A stretch of 64,000 nt of DNA, from assembly GCF_964656455.1 (NCBI RefSeq), contig NC_135717.1, forward strand, positions 139,762,308 to 139,826,307, read 5' to 3'. The stretch's first letter is position 1. Each line of letters begins with the position of its first letter. The position numbers and the translations under genes were made by a program. The DNA comes from Halichoerus grypus (Eukaryota; Chordata; Mammalia; Carnivora; Phocidae). The notes beneath the pieces are model-generated. The model saw only the letters and a list, made by a program, of their open reading frames with translations. It made no database searches and had not been told where the DNA came from. Below, one piece after another: positions 58,855 to 64,000 of the stretch.

Positions 58855-60050
58855 AGAGGATTTGCAATCCATGAAGAATTTATAGGGTGATAGGAAACAT
58901 ATCAGAAGTCTCCTAACACAAGGACTTAAGAGGATAGAGAAAAGCCTTCTTCTCTTTAAACAAATTAAGTAAACTGAAGAATTAAAAGCAACCTTTGGAT
59001 TAAGTACACAAGATCTCATTGATTACCTTGCTAAGAGGAAATTCCATGGAGTTTTGGCAATGAAAATAAGCTTGTAACACATAATCTAGCTTCTGCCACT
59101 GTTATTTTGGAATGGCTATTTCCTTTTGTGCTAATTGAGAATACTTGTCTTTCTCTCTCCACAACTGCTCAGAGTGCACAGTTATAGGACGAAGCTATGA
59201 CTCTTTTTTCTCCTGCTCTCTACATTCCCTTTATGCTGGTTCTGTCAGGCTTGTGTGAGGCACTGAAATGGTGAGACACACTTTCTCTAAGTTTCTGATA
59301 AGTTTGGTGGAAAGAGAGAAGTGTCCAAGCTGACCTGCAAATGAGTTTTATAGCTGTAATGAAACTTTGGGTTACAATATCGTAGACAGCCTTGACTTTA
59401 GAAGCTCAGTGTTTTTCTACCTAAATTTCCATGCTCCCCTAGGTGAAAGCCATATACATCTGGCCCAAATTGTGTAGGCTAAAGAGAGAGGAGTGGGCAG
59501 AAGTAATAATCCACCAACAGCCAGTCACATTTGAACTAAAATAAAACACTTCTTAGTAATCTTGACCTTTAAAACATCCATCATCTCCACAACCATGTTC
59601 AAAACAAACTCATCACCAAATGTCCTGTGTATGCAGCTGGAGAAACTGATGCAGGGAATAATGGAATCCATATCAAAGAGCTAACAAAACATGGCTAAAG
59701 AGTCAAGGCAAAGATTTACCAGCAAAGACCTCTGAAGAGCAATCATCTTTGCCTTGAGATGCAGCAGGTGTGCACATAGGACAGGAATTGAGTCATCTTC
59801 TGATGCAAGCAAAGAGCCTAGTCCCTACACTGCTAGGCGAGAGCACTTGAGTTCCCTTAGCTCCCTGAGATATTGCTGAATTGAATCCTGGCTGCCATTA
59901 TAACAGATAGAGCCTGAATTATCTGTAGGATTTCAGTTATCATGGGCATACCATGGGGCTCAAGGAAGAGATTATTTGACTCCTAATGTTATAAATTTAA
60001 TTTTCTTTCTGAACACCTGCTAAAGGACTAACTAAATCATTTGCCAGTGT
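58855..60050. other. Unassigned stretch
   Basis: No supported gene or clear repeat. Confidence 0.4.
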
Positions 60051-60053
60051 GGA

Positions 60054-60483
60054 ATATAGGCATACCTCTGAGATACTGTAGGTTCAGTTCCAGACTAGTG
60101 CAATAAAGTGAGTATCACAACAAAGTGGGTCAAATGAATTTTTTGGTTTCCCAGTGCATATAAAAGTTATGTTTACCCTCTATTAAGTGTGCAATAGCAT
60201 TATGTATAAGAAAAGTACACATCTTAATTAAAAAATACTTTATTATAAAAATGCTAGCCATCATCTAAGCTTTCAGTGAGTCATAATCACTGATTATAGA
60301 TCACCATAACAAATATAATAATAATGAAAAAGTGTGAAGTCTTGTGAGAATTAACAAACTGTGGCACAGAGACATGAAATGAACAAATACTGTTGGAACA
60401 TGCTTGACATGCGGTTGCCACAAACCTTCAATTTGTAAGAAGTGCAATAAAGCAAAGCACAGTAAAACAAGGTATGCCTATAT
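60054..60483. mobile_element. Tc1/mariner-type non-autonomous DNA transposon
   Basis: A 430-bp element bounded by perfect 14-bp inverted ends: atataggcatacct at 60054-60067 and aggtatgcctatat at 60470-60483. The outer TA on each side fits the TA target duplication of this superfamily. Inside, 'gcaataaagtgagtatcaca' on the left and 'gtgcaataaagcaaagcaca' on the right share the GCAATAAAG word. No transposase frame. I believe it belongs to a Tc2/Tigger-like family; the exact name is unverified. Confidence 0.88.
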
Positions 60484-60579
60484 ATCATATTGAAAGCTGA
60501 TAGTGGCTATATTTATTCTCCCGTACCCCGATTTCCCAAGAAGTCTGCCTCAGTCTGTAGAGGCAGAAATTAATTTCTT

Positions 60580-60781
60580 TTTTCTTTTTTAAAGATTGAT
60601 TTATTTATTTTAGAGAGAGAGCGAGCATGTGAGCCAGGGGAGGGGCAGAGGGAGAGAATCTCAAGCAGACTCCCTGCTGAGCCTGGAGCCTGACGCCAGG
60701 CTTGATACCATCACCTGAGATCATGACCTGAGCTGAAACCAAGAGTTAGTTGCTCAACCACCTGAGCCTCTCAGGCACCCC
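60580..60781 (-). mobile_element. CAN-SINE (type C), first of three stacked insertions
   Basis: The minus-strand head starts at about 60781 (GGGGTGCCTGAGAGGCTCAGG). 'aaaccaagagttag' is the old-type block. Left flank cagaaattaatttctt (60564-60579); the right flank begins with tgaatttcttt at 60782. Confidence 0.92.
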
Positions 60782-60805
60782 TGAATTTCTTTCTTTCTTT
60801 CTTTT

Positions 60806-60892
60806 TTTTTTTTAAGATTTATTTATTTATTTTAGAGAGAGCCAAAACCAAGAGTGGGACACTTAACTGACTGACACCACCTAGGTGCTCTG
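60806..60892 (-). mobile_element. CAN-SINE with large internal deletion, second stacked insertion
   Basis: Only a T-rich tail with 'aagatttatttatttatttt', a short 'agagagagcc' and the head ('aaaaccaagagtgggacact' to 'caccacctaggtgctc') remain, about 87 bp. The B-box region and GA body are gone. It is flanked by tgaatttcttt (60782-60792) and tgaatttct (60893-60901). Confidence 0.88.
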
Positions 60893-60900
60893 TGAATTTC

Positions 60901-61631
60901 TCTCTCTTTTTTTCTAAGTTTTAATTTAAATTCCAGGTAGTTAACATATAGTGTAATATTAGTTTCAGGTATAGAATTTGGTGATTCATCACTTATATAC
61001 AACACCCAAGGCCCATCACAAGTGCACTCCTTAATACCCATCACCCATTTAGCCCATCCCCCACTCACCTCCCTAATGGTAGCCATTAGTTTGTTCTCTA
61101 TAGTTAAGAGTCTGTTTCTTGGTTTGCCTCTCTTTTTTCCCCTATGCTCATTTGTTTTGTTTCTTAAATTCCACTTATGAGTGAAATCATAGGACATTTT
61201 CTTTCTCTGAATGACTTACGTCACTTAGCATTATGCTCTCTAGCTCCATCCATGTCGCTGAAAATGGCAAGATTTCAATGTTTTTTATCGCTGAATAATA
61301 TTCCACTGTATAAATATACCACATCTTCTTTACCCATTCATCAACTGATGGACATTTGGGCTGTTTCCATACCTTGGCTATTGTAAATAATGCTGCTATA
61401 AACATTAGGGTGTATGTATCCCTTTGATTTAGTATTTTATGTTCTTTGGGTAAATACCCAGTAGTGCAATTGCTGGATCGTAGGGTAGTTCTATTTTTAA
61501 CTTTTTGAGGAAACTTCATCCTGTTTTCCACAGTGGCTGTGCCAGTTTGCATTCCCGCCAGCAGTGCAAGAGGGTTCCATTTTCTCCACATCTTCACCAA
61601 CACCTGTTCTTTCTTGTGTTGATTTTAGCCA
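60901..61631 (-). mobile_element. Carnivore L1 3' end, third stacked insertion
   Basis: Minus-strand L1: 3' UTR at about 60901-61186 ('ttccaggtagttaacatata', 'cacccaaggcccatcacaag', 'ttaatacccatcacccattt'), then the ORF2 C-terminal part to 61631. It is truncated at its 5' side and flanked at the right by cagaaatgaatttctt (61632-61647). Confidence 0.94.
61187..61603 (-). pseudogene. L1 ORF2 protein C-terminal fragment (138 codons)
   Basis: The open frame encodes the tail of the L1 ORF2 protein, which in full L1 carries endonuclease, reverse transcriptase and a Cys-rich C-terminal part. Recognisable words are IAALFTIAK at about residues 87-95, QPKCPS following it, KMWYIYTVEYYSAIK near 110-125 and a TWMELESI-like segment near 130. 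The endonuclease and reverse transcriptase domains are absent, so it cannot be active. The frame has survived although the copy is old enough to have a mutated target duplication; the start Met is incidental because the element is 5'-truncated. Confidence 0.88.
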
Positions 61632-61649
61632 CAGAAATGAATTTCTTAA

Positions 61650-62515
61650 TGAAGGTTTTACAGCAGTTAAATCTTTCCAGGCTAAAGGTTGGGTATTTGT
61701 AGGTTACACTTACTAGTCAGAGTATTGATTACAATGTAGAAGGACTTTAGATTTTTTTTATGGTACATTTGTCTCACATATTCAGTCTCTTAGTTGTGAA
61801 ACTGTCACATGTAGTCGATCACACTTTTACCCAAAGAAATCCTGACTGCCTTCTCACTAACAGTCTCACTGAGAGTCTCCATAAACAAGTCAAATAATTA
61901 ATAGGAAAACCAAACTGTCCTACTACAAAATATAGGACAGAATTAGGGCAGGCAGTTTTGGGAGGAAACTTAGGAACTTTATCTTGCCTCTTGAAAGAAA
62001 AGTAAAGTTTCCATATAACATCTTGATACTTCCCTAAAGTAAAAAATGAGCTACTCAGTTTAAAATTAGGGAGATAAGTTAATAATATGTACATGAATTA
62101 ATATTTGCCTTAGTTCTGCAAATCTTTTAAAGCAGTAGAAAAGAAAAAAAATTGATTTCATACCTCTGGTATCCTCAACAGTATAAATGAACTTGCGAAC
62201 AAAATATACTTTATAATGGAATACCCCATGATATATAAAAATGAATATAAATTTGTTGTATAATATGAAGATAATGAATATAAATTCAATGTTCTATTAT
62301 CACCAGTGTTTACGTAACTTACTTACTTTGGGATACAGAATAACAAAATCATATGTGTGGGTAAAAAAAGGAAATATATTTCTAAGTTGAAAATGATCTT
62401 TAAAATGATCTTTAAGAAAATAGACAGTTTGGTAAGTTCTTCTTTGGGAATGCCTTCAGAATCAGACTCACACGTGAAATTCAGATTTTTATATTATAGT
62501 AGTATATTTGGGACG
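61650..62515. other. Unassigned AT-rich stretch
   Basis: No gene or clear repeat. The 91-codon minus frame at 61819-62094 has no recognisable motif. Confidence 0.4.
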
Positions 62516-62519
62516 CTAT

Positions 62520-62665
62520 ATTCCATAATTTCTCTTAAGACCTTTATTTACTTTTTCCATTAATTGTGTGCATGTCTGTCTTCACGAGTAGATTATAAGC
62601 TCCTTTAAGGGTACAAACCATGGTTCATTGAAATTTACATCCTTCACATAATCTTAGGGAGTGTT
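62520..62665 (+). mobile_element. L2 3' end, plus strand
   Basis: 'gagtagattataagctcctt', 'taagggtacaaaccatggtt' and 'catccttcacataatcttag' match the L2 3' end in sense orientation. Confidence 0.75.
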
Positions 62666-62669
62666 TTCT

Positions 62670-63110
62670 ATTTGATCATTTTTATTTTTAAAATCTTTAG
62701 GGCATATGAAAATTCATGTGGATATAAGGACAAAGCCCAAAGAAAGAGAAATGTGGGAAGGTTGGGTCACACCCTATAGTTCCACACAGGCTGTTTTCCT
62801 GGGCAACCCAAGTAAGCAACAGTTGTTTTCCTCAAAGAGCCATGCTACTTATAGTTGCTGCTGTGAGTTTAACAAGGAGTGGGAGCTCTTAGGAGATGCT
62901 CTAAAATTACTGCAGTGAAGTAGCAGAAGGCTACCTTATAAAGTCCGTTTGCTATAGCTGATGAAGAAAACTGACCAACAACCAAAATGAATGATCATTA
63001 AAATGAGAACCAATAATCAGTAGAAGGACCAACAATCAATAGGAGTTGATGAGCTGAGAATGTATGTGCCAGAGAAGGGAGGGGGCAAGAGAGCTGCTGA
63101 CATACACATT
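62670..63110. other. Unassigned stretch
   Basis: No gene or clear repeat. A local echo of 'accaacaatcaatagg' and 'accaataatcagtaga' lies at 62975-63045. Confidence 0.4.
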
Positions 63111-63135
63111 GTTGGACAAAATTAGGAGCTATTGG

Positions 63136-63325
63136 GGGCACCTGGGTGGCTCAGTCGTTAGCGTCTGCCTTCGGCTCAGGTCAGGATCCCAGGGTCCTGG
63201 GGTTGAGCTCCTCATCGGGCTTCCCGCTGGGCGGGAAGCCTGCTTCTCCCTTTCCCACTCCCCCTGCTTGTGTTCCCTCTCTCACTGTGTCTCTCTCTGT
63301 CAAATAAATAAATAAAATCTTTAAA
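63136..63325 (+). mobile_element. CAN-SINE (type B)
   Basis: Head GGGCACCTGGGTGGCTCAGTCGTTAGCG, CT-rich body, (AAATA)n and A tail. A perfect 18-bp duplication, aaaattaggagctattgg, lies at 63118-63135 and 63326-63343. Confidence 0.96.
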
Positions 63326-63344
63326 AAAATTAGGAGCTATTGGA

Positions 63345-64000
63345 AAAATATGGAGCCGCCCCCCACCTTCATCAGGTTAGAGTTTTTCCTACCATGAAGT
63401 TTGGGCTAACATGGAGCTAGGAGCATGAACTGTTAATGTTTTAAGTACCTGCAAGCAGAAAGCAGAGATTATTTAAAATGTTTACACAGAGCAAGAAGTA
63501 GAAACCCTTACTAGAAGGTTTAAGTGACACTGACATTTTACTATGACCAAGTCTTCAGTTTTCAGGTGGAGAAAGAGGCAAGAAGTAAACAGGAAACAAG
63601 AGGAGAGAAAGGAAAGAAAGAAAAACACAATTCCTTTAGAAATGTTTGGCAATGAAGCAAGTGCTAGGCTTTCATCATTACAGTTTGTCACCTAACTAAT
63701 TAGAGTACTTAGTGGGTTTCAGTGTGTATTTTTCATTTTAATTTAATTTATTAATTTATTTTTAATTTTTCTTAATTTTAGTTTCAATCTCTGTTCTATT
63801 TTAAAAACCACTAAACTTATTTGTTTCTAAAGAAGACAAAATATCTGGGCTTGTATCTGTTTTCTTAGCTCTGTTAAAGCAGATTGAAAATGGATTATGA
63901 GGTTGTTCATTCATGAATGACCAAATATCCTATTCTTCGCTGAAATGACAGCTTCGGTTAATTCCTTCCGTTGCAGGCATTTCCACTTCTGCGGGCAGAG
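63345..64000. other. Unassigned stretch with AT-rich low complexity
   Basis: 63730-63785 is T/A low-complexity DNA. The last ~40 bases contain a pyrimidine-rich run followed by CAG (63962-63977) that could pass for a splice acceptor, but the window ends too soon to judge. Confidence 0.4.

Noticed and set aside
60832..61197. 121-codon minus-strand frame
   Set aside because: It runs through a deleted SINE and the L1 3' UTR, which do not code for protein.
63962..63977. Splice-acceptor-like pyrimidine run plus CAG at the window end
   Set aside because: Such matches are common by chance and the possible exon is cut off after about 24 bases.

Overview
The window reads as gene-poor nuclear DNA from a caniform carnivore, most likely an arctoid (bear, seal or weasel lineage). 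The evidence is the repeat content. I find 22 copies of the carnivore tRNA-derived SINE (CAN-SINE/SINEC), each with a head reading GGCGCCTGGGTGGCTCAG, a CT-rich body and an A-rich tail, and most have clear target-site duplications. There are also several L1 3' ends of carnivore type. Sequence alone does not let me name the genus. I found no protein-coding gene, rRNA, functional tRNA, CpG island or CRISPR array. The longest open frame is a 138-codon piece of L1 ORF2 at 61.2-61.6 kb. The window is therefore intergenic or lies inside a large intron.

Layout: 0-7 kb holds a hAT-type remnant, antisense L1 pieces, a degenerate ~140-bp tandem repeat split by a SINE (2.55-3.55 kb), an L1 3' end, and an old antisense L1 (5.8-7.1 kb). 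7-17 kb is SINE-dense: nine CAN-SINEs, a twin-primed (5'-inverted) L1, and a long antisense L1 (14.0-15.5 kb) that itself carries a SINE. 17-25 kb has no CAN-SINE and only old MIR fragments plus one L1 tail. 25-49 kb mixes MIR and L2 relics with younger SINEs, a MER5-type DNA transposon and one solitary MLT1-class (ERVL-MaLR) LTR at 45.1 kb. 49-52 kb is old antisense L1 with a 61-bp L1 tail beside it. 54-64 kb has L2 pieces, a MIR split by an L1 tail, a Tc/mariner-type element with perfect 14-bp ends (60.05-60.48 kb), and next to it three retroelements stacked at one target site (60.56-61.65 kb).

The parts do not form a pathway. They record successive insertions: L2, MIR and DNA transposons first, then L1 and MaLR, then CAN-SINEs. 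CAN-SINEs fall by eye into three sequence types. The most notable observations are the triple insertion at one site, a SINE that seems to carry a transduced 3' segment, the regular ~139-bp tandem array, and an L1 3' UTR that contains an older L1 tail inside it. I saw no convincing new biological system. Repeat family names come from recall of consensus features and were not checked by a database search.
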